Below, one piece after another: positions 34,504-45,578 of a stretch of DNA of 64,000 nucleotides (position 1 is the first letter of the stretch; each line of letters starts with the position of its first letter). This DNA comes from Allium sativum. Taxonomy: Eukaryota; Streptophyta; Magnoliopsida; Asparagales; Amaryllidaceae. A program made the position numbers and the translations under genes. The notes below the pieces were generated by a model that was given only the letters and a program-made list of their open reading frames with translations, ran no database searches and was not told where the DNA came from. The stretch spans positions 489,764,453-489,828,452 of the forward strand of contig CM060923.1 of NCBI GenBank assembly GCA_030737875.1. Direction: 5' to 3'.

Positions 34504-36429
34504 GGTGTTTAAATCAAGATTTTATTTATTTACAAATCAGGTGTTTATTTTTTTATTCACATTAAAGAATAAAAATTAGATGTTAAGTTAGATATTTCGA
34601 AAGTAGGGATTATAACGTTATCGTTATAACCAATGTTTTCAATAAAGAAGTGGATTCGTAAAAGGAATCCGAAAGTTACGTAAGGAAGTTTGTTAAAGAT
34701 TAAAAGATAAATTTTGACCATTTCAAAGTTAAAATGTTGTTCAGTTAAGGTCTGAGAGGTAATTATACCCCAACTTGATTGACTTCCTTCTTAACTAAGG
34801 AATGGTAAGGTTTGATCGCAAAGGAGTTTTGGAAATGTTTTCCAAATATGAATCAGAAATGTTTTCTGATAATAAAAAATAAGAATTTAGTATATATGGA
34901 AACAGGAGATAAGTAAATTAATGAAATAAAGAGATAAACGTTGAATAATGATTGATCGATATAATTTCCTCCTGGAAATAATATCATTGTTTGCACACCT
35001 GTTTTTCTTTGATGGTAAATCGCAGACTATCGAAGTTTTGACCATTTTAACGTTGTTAATATGGAGAGACCGGTTGGATTATTATCCAAAGAACCACTCT
35101 GTATTGGCATAAGCGTTGCGAATCATATATGCCAAAGATAATTGAAGACGGAGTAAAGTGCAAGGGCTGTTGTATATATCTTAGGTAACAGTGCCTAAGA
35201 TGGATATACTGAATAGTGCCTTCGGTTTGTCCAGTCCCAGGACAACTTGTATGGAAGAAGGTCCGATAGAGTATATCCAATAGATCGCGTAAGTTGATCT
35301 CTTCAAACGTATTCACGTTTGGTGGCAGAGGAATTCATTTCTCCTAGCTGTATACCCGTGTTATTTTTGGATAAATCAGTATGTGATTTGGCGGGTATAA
35401 CGATGTGACATTCTAAGTGAATGAAGATGTGGCATGTAAAAGATAAGCGTAGCTTCTAGCCTCACATCCGGGAGATGACAAAAATCGGGAAGGCAGCATG
35501 GCTATGTAGAGTGCACCTATCAGGGTGTATAATCACATGATCTAGAGTTTCATTTACTTCTAAAAATCTATTGTTGATGCTGTCCCATTCGGGAAACGGT
35601 TGTTGATCCCAACCGTTGGTGATATACATTCGATACACTCAAGAGAAATGAGTGGTCGGTCATGTGTGGCCGGGTTGCAAGATGTTCTTGTTGAACCCAG
35701 TGTATTCCTCTCTAGAGGTACACTAGCGAAAGGTGGTTCCTTACCTTGTCATAGTTGGAAAACCATTACCCAATACGTGCTTGCGGTTTTGATTGTATAC
35801 TATATATGTAGAACGTGAGATGGATGCGTTTCTACTAGATGATTATTATATTGTGGTTGATAGACATTATTATAATATCAAAAGATTTTTGATATAAAGA
35901 TATTTTGGATTATCATGAGGGAAAAACCCGTTCCGTTATACGGCGTGGTCATATGAGATATCGTTTACTTGTTCGAACTGTTTTAAACTGTTTTATGCAT
36001 ACCAATCCCATGACTGACCCGGAGTTTATTTTGTTTTGTTTCCCCTAAACTCTTGGGTGCCCAATTTTGTACGGGCAGTCAAGTAGTCGGGATTTACGGA
36101 TACTTGAAGAGCTGGAGCAGGAGGCCTCAGGATCATATAGCTATCGTTTATTTCCGCAGTGTTGTAAGTGCTGTACTTTGATAATGATGTATGTTCAAGT
36201 ACAGATTTATATTTCAAAGATATGTTATATATATTATATGTTATTCGTTCCGCTGTGAGGTTCGTGTTTTTCTGATGTTGTGTTCTTCTTCTTCTTCTAT
36301 TCTAAGTTTCTATCTTATCTATCCTCACCCTCTAATTTCTTTCATTAACCAGTGGTATTTTCGATCCTTGGATGTTCGATATGTGTTGTATATCGGATAA
36401 CCAAGATCGCCAAAAACCGGGTCGTTACA

Positions 36430-36666
36430 CGTTTTTAGCTGGCAAAATGGTTTTTGTTTTGTAACTTGGATTGCAAATTCTTTTCCTACAACAAATTAAA
36501 CCATACTTTCGTGCACTTATAACACGCATTAAATGCACAACATATATCTTGTTGGTAACTATTCAACTAAGGTTTCTTTTTCACCATTATTACTGTATGG
36601 ACTAAGATATAATTTTTACGACCACTTTTGCTACAATGCCAGCTTATACTTCTTTATATTATTGTT
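36430..36666. other. Flanking sequence between B and the Mutator-like element
   Basis: It starts with the B TSD CGTTT and continues the interrupted insert. It resembles the minisatellite-like unit at 43062-43470 (ACACGCATTAAATGCAC). No gene seen. Confidence 0.4.
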
Positions 36667-36675
36667 TATATAAAA

Positions 36676-39125
36676 GGGGAAATATTTTTTAAGGACAAAT
36701 TAGTGTAATATTTTATCCATAAGGACACCACTATTATATTTTATCCTAAAGGACAACATTTAGCCCAGCCCAAAGAAACCACCGTCCGCTGCTTTCTTCT
36801 TCTCCCTCTCTCACGTCTTTGTCGATTTCATCGTTTATCACGAAATCACCAAATTCACGAAATCATAAATCGCTTAAATCACAAATATGATAATACATTA
36901 GAATCGAAATTCGAATTCAAAGACAAAATTCACGAATCAAAATCACCACCATAAATCAGCTGAAATAAAAACCCTAAAAAAAAATAGATCGAACATCAAA
37001 AATCCGTTCGAAATGACGATTGAATGGAATAAAAATATTTTTCAAACGATGGAAAACACAATTGAAGAAGTCGAAATTGTTGAAACAATTTTTTCATGAT
37101 TAGAAATGTTTTTTTTTATCGTTAATAGTATAGCAGTTCGTAGGTATCATTTTTGTATTTTTGTAGTTATCATTTTTTTTTAACTTTAAAGCATAGCAGC
37201 AGTTTTTAGTTATCATTTTTCTATTTTTTAGTTATCATTTTTCATGTTTTAACTTTAAGAACATAGCAGCAGTTTTTAGTTATCATTTTTCTATTTCTGT
37301 AGTTATCATTTTTACCGTTTTAACTGTGTTATATGTTTTTTTCATGAAATTTTGTTGTTGTGTTAATTTTGAAGTTATATTGTTGTATTAGCTAAGAAAC
37401 TAAGTCGAACTTATTTCAATTTAATTAATCAAACTGTGATTTTTTTTCATTATTTTATCTTCAAAAGCATTGCATCAGTATTTAGTTATCATTTTCCTAC
37501 TATTTTAGGTATCATTTTTACTGTTTTAGCTATGTTATGTGTTGTTTTCATGTGTTTTTATTGCTGTGTTAATTTTGAAACTGTTTTTTTGCATCAACTT
37601 CGTCACTCAGTCGAACATATTCTATTTTATTCAATCAAACTGTGATGTAAACAATTTTTGCATCAATTATAATTAATGTTGTGTATCAAAAAAAATCAAT
37701 TACCAAAGCAAACAACACAAATCTACCTAAAAGCTGCTATGATGTAAATTCAACTAGAAATATATAAAACTGATAACTAAAAAAATATAAAAATGATACC
37801 TAAAAACTGCTACGATGTAAATTCAACTAGTAAATATAAAAATGATAACTAAAAAAATAAAAAAATGATACCTTAAAACTGCTTTACTATTTTAACAACA
37901 AAATGTAATACAGAAAATGTTCGAATCACAATTTAATTGTTTAAAATGAAATAAATTTGTTTGAGTAGCAAAACTGATGCATCAGTACAAGAATAAAAGT
38001 AAAATAGCACCAAAATTTGATGTAAACATTTTTTCCATTACTTTTACTTCAAAACATTGAATCAGGTTTTAGGTATAAGTTTCCTATTTTCTTACGTATC
38101 AGTTTTACTATTTTAACTATGTTAATTGTTTTTTCATGTGATTTTTTATTCTGTTATCAGTTTTATAAGTTGGTAGGGCTAAGCTAAAGTTTTTCTCATA
38201 TTCACAGTTCATGGATATCAGTTTTTTAATATTGTAGGTAAAAAAAAGATGCATATAAACATAACACAGAAATTACACTAAAAATGATACCTTAAAAAAT
38301 ATAAAAAGGATACCTTAAAACTGCTATGATGTTTAACATAACACATAAAATAGAGTAAAAATGATACCTTAAAAAATATAAAAATGATACCTTAAAACTG
38401 CAGTAATGTTTAACATAACAGAGCAGTTCCACTAAAAATGATAACCAGAAAAATAGAAAAATGATAACTAAAAACTGCTGCTATGTTTTTAAAGTTAAAA
38501 CAGGAAAAATGATAACTAAAAAAATAGAAAAATGATAACTAAAAACTGCTGCTACGTTGTAAAGTTAAAAACAAGAAAAATGATAATTAAAAAAATACAA
38601 AAATGATAACCACGCGCTGAAAGTTTAAACATCAAAATTGCCGAACGAGAAAAAAAATCACGAATCACCTTTCGAAATAACCTTAAAACTAATCGGTCGA
38701 AATCATCATTAAAGTATAATGATTATAGCAACAAGTAAAAATCCATTCAAGGTTGATTTTTGAAATCGATTTCCTGCCCTAATTTTTGTTGTTTCGATTT
38801 TGATTTGATTGATATTAAAAATGATTTCAGCAAAAATGATTTCGTGATAGAAAATTGTTCGGGATGATGAACGACGAGGTGATGAACGGAATAATTAGCG
38901 ACGAAATGATGGATGACGATGCTGTTGATTTTTTCCACGAGAGAGAATGGAGGAAGAAGATGGAATTCACGGTCGCGAGAGAGAATTGAGGAAGATGACG
39001 GATTTCATGGCCGAAATACTTCTGAGTAAAAAATATACAGTATATTATCCTTTAGGATAAAATTTTGATGGGCTGTCCTTATGGTTAAAAAAGCCCTAAG
39101 TTTTGTCCTTGTCAGTAGTTTCCTG
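36676..39125. mobile_element. Non-autonomous Mutator-like element with very long inverted arms
   Basis: TATATAAAA at 36667-36675 is repeated at 39126-39134, a 9-bp TSD typical of Mutator-like elements. The outer ends pair imperfectly: GGGGAAATATTTTTTAAGGAC on the left, and CAGGAAACTACTGACAAGGAC read inward from the right. Inward, the arms stay complementary for about 1.1 kb. Both contain arrays of GTTATCATTTTT (left strand 37110-37320, right strand inverted 38440-38610), so the whole element can fold back on itself. There is no transposase: all ORFs are short and composition-driven. Confidence 0.8.
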
Positions 39126-39134
39126 TATATAAAA

Positions 39135-39238
39135 TTTCTTATTTTATCTACCAAGATGTATTGTCTGTTTATAATTCAAATGCAAAATGGTTCCACTTCT
39201 ATAATTTTATACATACATTGTGTCTTATATTTGGGTTT
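39135..39238. other. Short flank between the Mutator-like element and solo LTR D
   Basis: The remainder of the interrupted insert; no gene. It ends with GGTTT (39234-39238), the TSD of D. Confidence 0.5.
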
Positions 39239-39498
39239 TGTAACACCCCGTGTATTCTATAACAATGAAATTCACAAATTAAAGTATAATTAATTTCAAA
39301 TCAAAGAATTAAGGGAAACGGGTTACGCCATTGCATTCGCCCCGAAATTCTGCTTGAGATAGAGTCCGAGTTTACGCAAAACGGATAACGTGTGAAGAAG
39401 ATATCTTTAATTTAAATATCGCAGCAAAACATGAAAAAAAGAAGAAGAATGGGAAACGAATAATGTTCAGCATTGTTCTAGGGTTTGTAAGCAAAAGA

Positions 39499-39570
39499 CT
39501 TAGTAGCTCATTTGGTTGGAACACATGACTTGCATACAAGAGGTACAGAGTTCAATCCCCGCCAGCGCCC
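39499..39570 (+). repeat. Degenerate tRNA-like segment inside LTR D
   Basis: TAGCTCATTTGG resembles box A and GAGTTCAATCC resembles box B, about 44 bases apart. Between them ACTTGCATACAAGAGG resembles the anticodon arm of a tRNA-Ala(UGC). The 3' end GCCAGCGCC has no matching 5' acceptor strand, so it is not a functional tRNA. It may be a SINE head or a captured tRNA remnant. Confidence 0.5.
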
Positions 39571-39704
39571 TATTTTTGTTTTAGGGGAATGGCTTAAAAT
39601 AGCCTAGTGTGAACGCAGTTCAAAAAGTGGTTTAGTGTGAAAATGAGTAATTGGGAAGATAGAGAAAAAAATGAATATATATATATAATATATATATACA
39701 TATA

Positions 39705-39707
<3 letters not shown>

Positions 39708-39752
<45 letters not shown>
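39708..39752. repeat. (AT)n microsatellite in LTR D
   Basis: An almost pure AT dinucleotide run of about 45 bases. Shorter dinucleotide runs mark the same kind of position in LTRs B and E. Confidence 0.95.
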
Positions 39753-39755
<3 letters not shown>

Positions 39756-40450
39756 CGTGTACGCATCATGTAGCGTACGTTGCGCATTTTTGGTTGTCAA
39801 GGATGGTTTTTTTTTTTGGCCTTCTCTAATTTTTAATTATGACAAATTAAAGGTAAGAAAATATTTATTCATATATTTATATATGGGTAATTAATACGGT
39901 AAAGGGGAAAATGTATCTATTAAATATGTATTTACGTTTGAATTGGTGAACATTTAATACGCTGAGTCATTTCTGACTCATCGCTGAGTCAATGCTGAGT
40001 CATTTCTGACTCATGGCTGAGTCAATAGGATAACTCTATCCTGACTGAACGGTTGTGGTCATTTCTAGGATTAATCAAACGGCCTAAATTAATCCTAAAA
40101 TTCTATATATACAACTCAAACCTAACCTAAACTCACACAAAAAAATAAGAATAAGGCCATCATGCTGCTGAGGAACGACTAGGAGTAGCCACCAATTTGA
40201 GAGACGATTAGGAGGAAAACTCTAAAGCATAAAGCAACTGCAAGTTAGACTTAAACAAATCAAATCAACGCCTACGTCAAAGGAGCCGCATCTCCAAATT
40301 CCTGAATTGGAGAATTCGCCACACGATTGTAAGTAGAGTATTATTCTGGTATGAACAAATAACTGTGTTGGTTTGTACACTTGATTTGTGGTGATAAGTA
40401 ACTCATATTTGTGCGTTACTATGATTCTTATCGATTTGGAATATTGTATA

Positions 40451-40663
40451 ACGATTGGATATTCGCAAAGTATGTTATTCATTATAAAAACTACATGTTT
40501 GCGGTAGTTTTATGCAAGTATACGATTGGATATTCGCAAAGTATGCTATTCATTATAAAAACTACATGTTTGCGGTAGTTTTATGCAAGTATACGTAGGA
40601 TATTCGCAAAGTATGTAATTCATGTTGAAGCTACATGTATGTAGTTGTTTAATTGAAATTCAT
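40451..40663 (+). repeat. 71-bp tandem repeat in LTR D
   Basis: The units start at 40451, 40522 and 40593 (GGATATTCGCAAAGTATG near each start). The first two are almost identical. The third is diverged in its second half. Confidence 0.85.
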
Positions 40664-43040
40664 GCAAGTATGTGGTTTTGCTACCATGCCATCATAATGT
40701 ATATTTTTGTATAAAAATCATTTTGTGTGTAATTGGAACAAATTTGGGTTATTATAATTCATATGAAATTTTGGCATCATGATCTATGTATAAGACCATA
40801 CTTTTGCATTAAATACAAAAGTAAGCCTCTTTGCGAACTTACGAATATGACTAGGCTATGTTTGATATTTTGCATAATTGAAAAACATGTTAGGTCTATA
40901 TTGTTAACAAGAATTATATGATGACATATGTGGTACATAGCTAGGTTAGATTTAAAAATCCCATTTGCAAGTTTGCATGACCAAAGTAAAAATCATGATT
41001 TCATGTTTAGAAATATTTATGTAATAAGTATATGTGTGCCATGGTTATGTGAATAGATTTAAAATCATGATTAAGTTGGAATAATTCAAGTTGAACTATA
41101 CTTTTGTATTAGTAACAAAAGTAAACACCTTTGTAAACATGTAGTAATCTTATGAACATGATTTGCTTATGTTTGACATTATGCCTAAATAAAAATATAG
41201 GTTTATGTTGTAGTTAAGACTATGTGTCAATAATGATATCCAATTTAGATTCTTAACTTAACTACAAGTTTACATGCTTTGATTCATGTCACTTATGCTT
41301 TATGACCAAAGTATACGTTACTACTATGCAAGTATACCAGTTTCCATTTTGTAGTTCCAACGTTATGTTGCAAGTTCATGCGTTCACCTTCCCCTTTTTG
41401 TGTATATAATCACGCTTTAAGCCTCCCCTTTTTCACGTGGCTAAGTTGGGCTTAAAAAGGCTAAGCCCAACATATATTATAATAAACGAACGTATTAAAC
41501 GGGGGAAATAGCGTTGGGCCAAATTAATTAATAAATATAAAAGTAGATGGGCCCAAATTCAAGAATGTGTTGGGCCTATGATTGGTGTAAACCTTTACAC
41601 CATTAGCTTAAATTGATTTTGAATAATGGGCCGCAAATATTTACATATAAAAAGAAGAAAGACAAAATATGTAAATGTAGAAAATACGATGTGTTTAACC
41701 CGAGGTTGGATTGAGTTGTGATGTAAACCTGCCCGGAACCGCCCGGCTGTCCAGTAGTCACAACAATACCTATCCAATGTGGGTGGTTAAACATGGAGCC
41801 CAATAAGGACCCGAGGTTAGACTGAGTTGTGGCGTAAGACTGCCCGGACCCAACCGGCAACAGGCAGCCACAACAATACCTGTCTAATGTGAGAGGTCAA
41901 GGCTTTAATAAGACAATTAAGGCTGAGTCAGGATTGATAGGATTAAGTAGATTATATTAATACTTAATCAAAATGGAACATGCTAAACTAAACAGACTGA
42001 TTGGGGGTTAGGTTTATAAACACTTAACCAACTTAGCATGTTGGCTAGAAATAGAAAACCTAGTAGCGGGGGACCCTTTTCAGCAGTAACCCTACAAGGC
42101 GTATCATGATACCCTGAAACTAGGCAGGGTGGGGCACGATTACTGGGCTGATTGTAAGAGGTCAAATCGACGGCGGTGGTGCAGCAGTGTAGGTTCTAAC
42201 GGGGTGCGGGCGTGCACACACTCCGGCGCAGAAAAATAAGGCACTGGGCACCAGTAGCATACCTGTGCATTCTAGGATTATGTCGGGTCGCCACCATGGG
42301 ACTTGATACACCCCATGGTGGGACCAGCACAGGTAACTACAACATCGGGGGCCGTAAGACACATGTAACTATGCGAGTAGGAGCCGATCATTACAAAATG
42401 GATCACTTCACCCTGATTATGGGGTGCCAGTTGGGAACTAGTTTATATGGGTTCAGAGATTAATATGGGGTACGATAGTATATTCGACCCTAGACAACTT
42501 AACTAAGTTTATGGTGCTTTCCCATTTCTAGTTTATACTTATCATACCCAGTTCTTTATTCATAGACTGAATAGTCCTAGACTTACTCAGGCTTTATGTC
42601 TGACTCTACTTTTCTTTCGTCTTCTTTTCTTCCGTTTCCCCTCCCCCCAGGTCCACAGGGAGGGAATACCGCAGCTTGACCAGCCTTCATATCCAGCTTG
42701 AAGAGAAAGAATGTATTGCTTGGATCTTTTCGTTTTGGACTATGGCTTTGGACAGCAACTATGGGACTTTTGCAGTTTATTTATGTTTTCTTTATGCTTC
42801 TTTAAATAATGTAATCAAGACAGTTATGAAGATGTTATGTTTTTGAAGTATTGTAAGACAATTATGGTATGATTGTTGTAACACGTATTTTTAATGAAAT
42901 AAAAGTTGTTTTTCCGCTGTTCAAAAATATGTGTTCTTATATCTGTCTTGTATATCTGTGACTTATACTTATAAACCTCCACCAAAATTAGGGCATTCCC
43001 TTTGAGAGTGACCTTAACGGAGGTGGGGTGTTTCAGGTTT

Positions 43041-43530
43041 TGTAACAAAATGAAGTAAACTTGCATATAACGATAACATGCATTAAATGCGCATGTAACA
43101 ATAATATGCACTAGCTATACATAAGCCCATAGTATTTTCGTCTTATACTTTTCCAAATGCAACCATTTGGACAATTCCAGCGCTTATAAAAATTTGCATT
43201 AATCCTCCGCTTTATGTTTCCCTTCAACATAAGCATGGAATAATAACATGCTTTGATTGTGCGTGCAACATGCATGCAATTAGGGGACGTTTCTTTTTAT
43301 TCTTTTCAAAATGCAATCATGTGGACATGATTCCAACACTAAGTATTTGCGTTAAACCTCTGCTTAACGTTTCGCTTCAATATCAGCATGCAACAATAAC
43401 ATGCTTTAAATGTGCATGCAACATGCATGCAATTAAATGGACATTTATTTTTATTATCAGCATGAAGAAGTACAAAAATAAATGATATTTACTGCTCCAG
43501 CTAATTGTTCTTTATTTTGTCTATAATTTG
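43041..43530. other. Unassigned insert, middle part, with a 153-bp tandem repeat
   Basis: After D the interrupted insert resumes. Two imperfect ~153-bp units (anchor TTTGC at 43193 and 43346; each ends in CAACATGCATGCAATT) are preceded by a partial unit from about 43062. No gene is visible. Confidence 0.6.
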
Positions 43531-44083
43531 CATAGTTTTCATTACCCGACCGTGAGTCAAACCGTGAGAACTCAGTGTCCAAGGTTTTGAAGGTCTGACC
43601 TGTCGAACCGTCAAGAACCGCACATGCTTATTAATAGTGAAAATGTGAATAATCAAGTTTTATATGTACCCAAACAAATGAATAATAAAGTTTGAAAGTC
43701 CTCTATTTATTCACTAACATTAATAGATTGCATGATACAATTAAATAGCAAAAGCACAAACAAACACACATGTTTTTTAGAACGAAATGCTAAAGTTTAT
43801 GGTTTAGATGTTAGAATTTTTTTTATTTTTTTAAAATATTTTAGTTTTTATTTTCAAAACAATACAAAAAATGAAATAATCAAAGGGAATCACACAACGA
43901 GAAGTAGGAAAAACAAAAAAAATCGTGGTTTAACCATGTAAAATTGAAAACTGGACCGCTGGTTTCAAGGTCCAACAAGGGTTCATGCATGAATGAGGTC
44001 CGATTGAGTTCCGTGTCGTGATGGTCCAAAGTTCAGAGTTATTCGAGGTCGGACCGCGGCATGGTCGAGTTATGAAAACACTG
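43531..44083. mobile_element. hAT-type MITE
   Basis: A 553-bp element with ends CATAGTTTTCATTACCCGAC and, inverted from the right, CAGTGTTTTCATAACTCGAC. ATAATTTG (43523-43530) and ATAATTTA (44084-44091) are an 8-bp TSD with one mismatch. CA-rich ends and an 8-bp TSD fit the hAT superfamily. The interior has GGTCCGA/GGTCGGACC-type repeats and no transposase. Confidence 0.75.
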
Positions 44084-44091
44084 ATAATTTA

Positions 44092-45550
44092 CGCCACTTC
44101 TATATATGGCTCAACTTATTACAAACGTTTTTATGCTACATGCTCCATCAATTCTCTTTTTTTGCTATCTATTTTTTAGGTACAAGGTTATAGTTTTACA
44201 ATCCTTTCACATTATTATCCAGTTGACTTTAAGTTCACCTAGATGTGGTCAATTATTAGGTTTACCTTATTTTTCGTATTTTTTTTGCCTTGCTAATTTC
44301 GAGTTCATAATTGCAGCTATGGGATGAAGCAGTAAAACAATATGAAATAGCATACTTCAATAGTAGAACATTTGAGGAATGGCCAACACAAATAATAATG
44401 GTACTTCTGAATTCAGTTTAGTGCTTCCCATCATGGATATAACTTACTTGCCAGTTGTTTTCTCTCATATCACAGTTGACTTTATGTTCACCTGGATGGT
44501 TAGGAGATATAAAATTGGACAAGTTATACCTTTCAACCTATGGTTCACGCAATGTGATTGAGAACATGCTTTCTAAATAATGCACGATTAAATATATAAA
44601 TGAGCATGACTACTTTTCAAGCTATATCTTTATTTCAACTGATGTCATTGTTCAAGCTATTCCTTTTTTTACTTTCTTAGAAATTTTGTCTTTCAAGAAT
44701 TGATGTTTTACTAACGAGACTCCAGTTATACTGTAATGTCAAATATGGTTTGAATTGTATGCATTTTGTGTTTCTTTGTCTTGTAGCTACTAAAATTTTA
44801 CGATATTTTCTATGAAACAAATTCGATTCATTACATGATTACATCTACATTACATTATCTATTGCAGCAGTAGTATGAGTACCCTGACAAACGAAGTCAT
44901 TCTGCTGGCCAACTGTTTAAAGCGATACATTTTTACAAAAATGATGCAATATATCACTCTACGTAACTGTTGACCAATACAAATAAACAATTAGTTACAT
45001 CTCAGTCATAAAATGTATCAAAATTCACATTCAAGTTATCGTGAATAAGTGCAAATTCTTATGTGTACGAATAACAATGCGTATATAATATGAATCTACA
45101 ATACTGTCATATTTAATTATATGTACATGTACTCTGATATGAATCTACAATATTGTCTATACATGTACTCATTTCAGTACAACATATTTATTTTTAAAAA
45201 CGATGTTATTATTGCTCTCTACGCTATTTAGATGTATGCAAACAAATATGCCATTTCAAACCTGATAGTTATAAAACCTTATGGCATGTCTTTGGATTAT
45301 GCACTCTAATTTCTATTATGACGAACCACATTATAAACATTTATATATTTTACACATTCAGTTATTTTTCCAACATTTTGAATTGTATAAAACATACAAG
45401 GACAATTGCAAAATTCACCGTATGTGAAATAAATAATAAGTGATTAGCAGTACAAAATGAACTTCATTGTATTTTCATTTATAATTGAACGAAATTAACT
45501 TTATTTCCCCCATCAATACATTGAGACCAAAAACAATAACAACCTACTGA
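44092..45550 (+). other. Unassigned insert, right part, with one exon-like segment
   Basis: At 44323-44400 a pyrimidine-rich tract plus TTGCAG is followed by an open stretch translating LWDEAVKQYEIAYFNS and RTFEEW. This has the look of a splice acceptor with an exon. It faintly resembles OB-fold segments of replication protein A-like genes found in plant Helitrons, but I would not name it. The rest is AT-rich without coding signal. Confidence 0.3.
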
Positions 45551-45578
45551 CCTGTGCAGTGCACGGGCTTCGTACTCG
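45551..45578 (+). mobile_element. Probable Helitron 3' terminus
   Basis: A hairpin with arms CCTGTGC/GCACGGG and loop AGT is followed by an 11-base tail ending CTCG and then host T. Plant Helitrons end in a GC-rich hairpin, about ten bases, and CTRR (often CTAG) next to T. This differs from CTAG by one base. Interrupted LTR1 sequence of family E resumes immediately after it. Confidence 0.55.

Larger units (their letters stand above)
13009..36429 (+). mobile_element. Large non-coding LTR retrotransposon B (LARD-like), with C nested
   Basis: The 5' LTR starts at 13009 (TATAACGACCCG, a G-to-A change from TGTAACGACCCG) and the 3' LTR ends at 36429 (GTTACA). CGTTT at 13004-13008 is repeated at 36430-36434, a 5-bp TSD. 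Removing nested element C leaves a 5' LTR of about 5.2 kb, a 1.46 kb internal region and a 3' LTR of 5.44 kb. No gag or pol domain is present anywhere, so any movement needed proteins in trans. Long LTRs around a short non-coding core match the LARD class. Confidence 0.85.
30985..36429 (+). repeat. 3' LTR of element B
   Basis: TGTAACGACCCG to GTTACA, 5445 bp, uninterrupted. It contains (AT)n at about 33138-33162 and a long chain of short inverted repeats. ORFs inside it, including a 182-codon one at 31754-32302, show no protein family and differ in length from the equivalent region of the 5' copy (13784-14345). Confidence 0.9.
39239..43035 (+). mobile_element. Solo LTR D, related to the LTR of C
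   Basis: It starts TGTAACACCCC at 39239 and ends GGGGTGTTTCA at 43035. GGTTT flanks both sides (39234-39238 and 43036-43040), so it is a single LTR left after recombination between two LTRs. It shares the end region with C (GGCATTCCCTTTGAGAGTGA) and the duplicated CGAGGTT...GCCCGGACCC module, here at about 41700-41890. It also has the LTR-start segment GGGAAACGGGTTACGCCATT. Length is 3797 bp and it has no coding potential. Confidence 0.9.
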
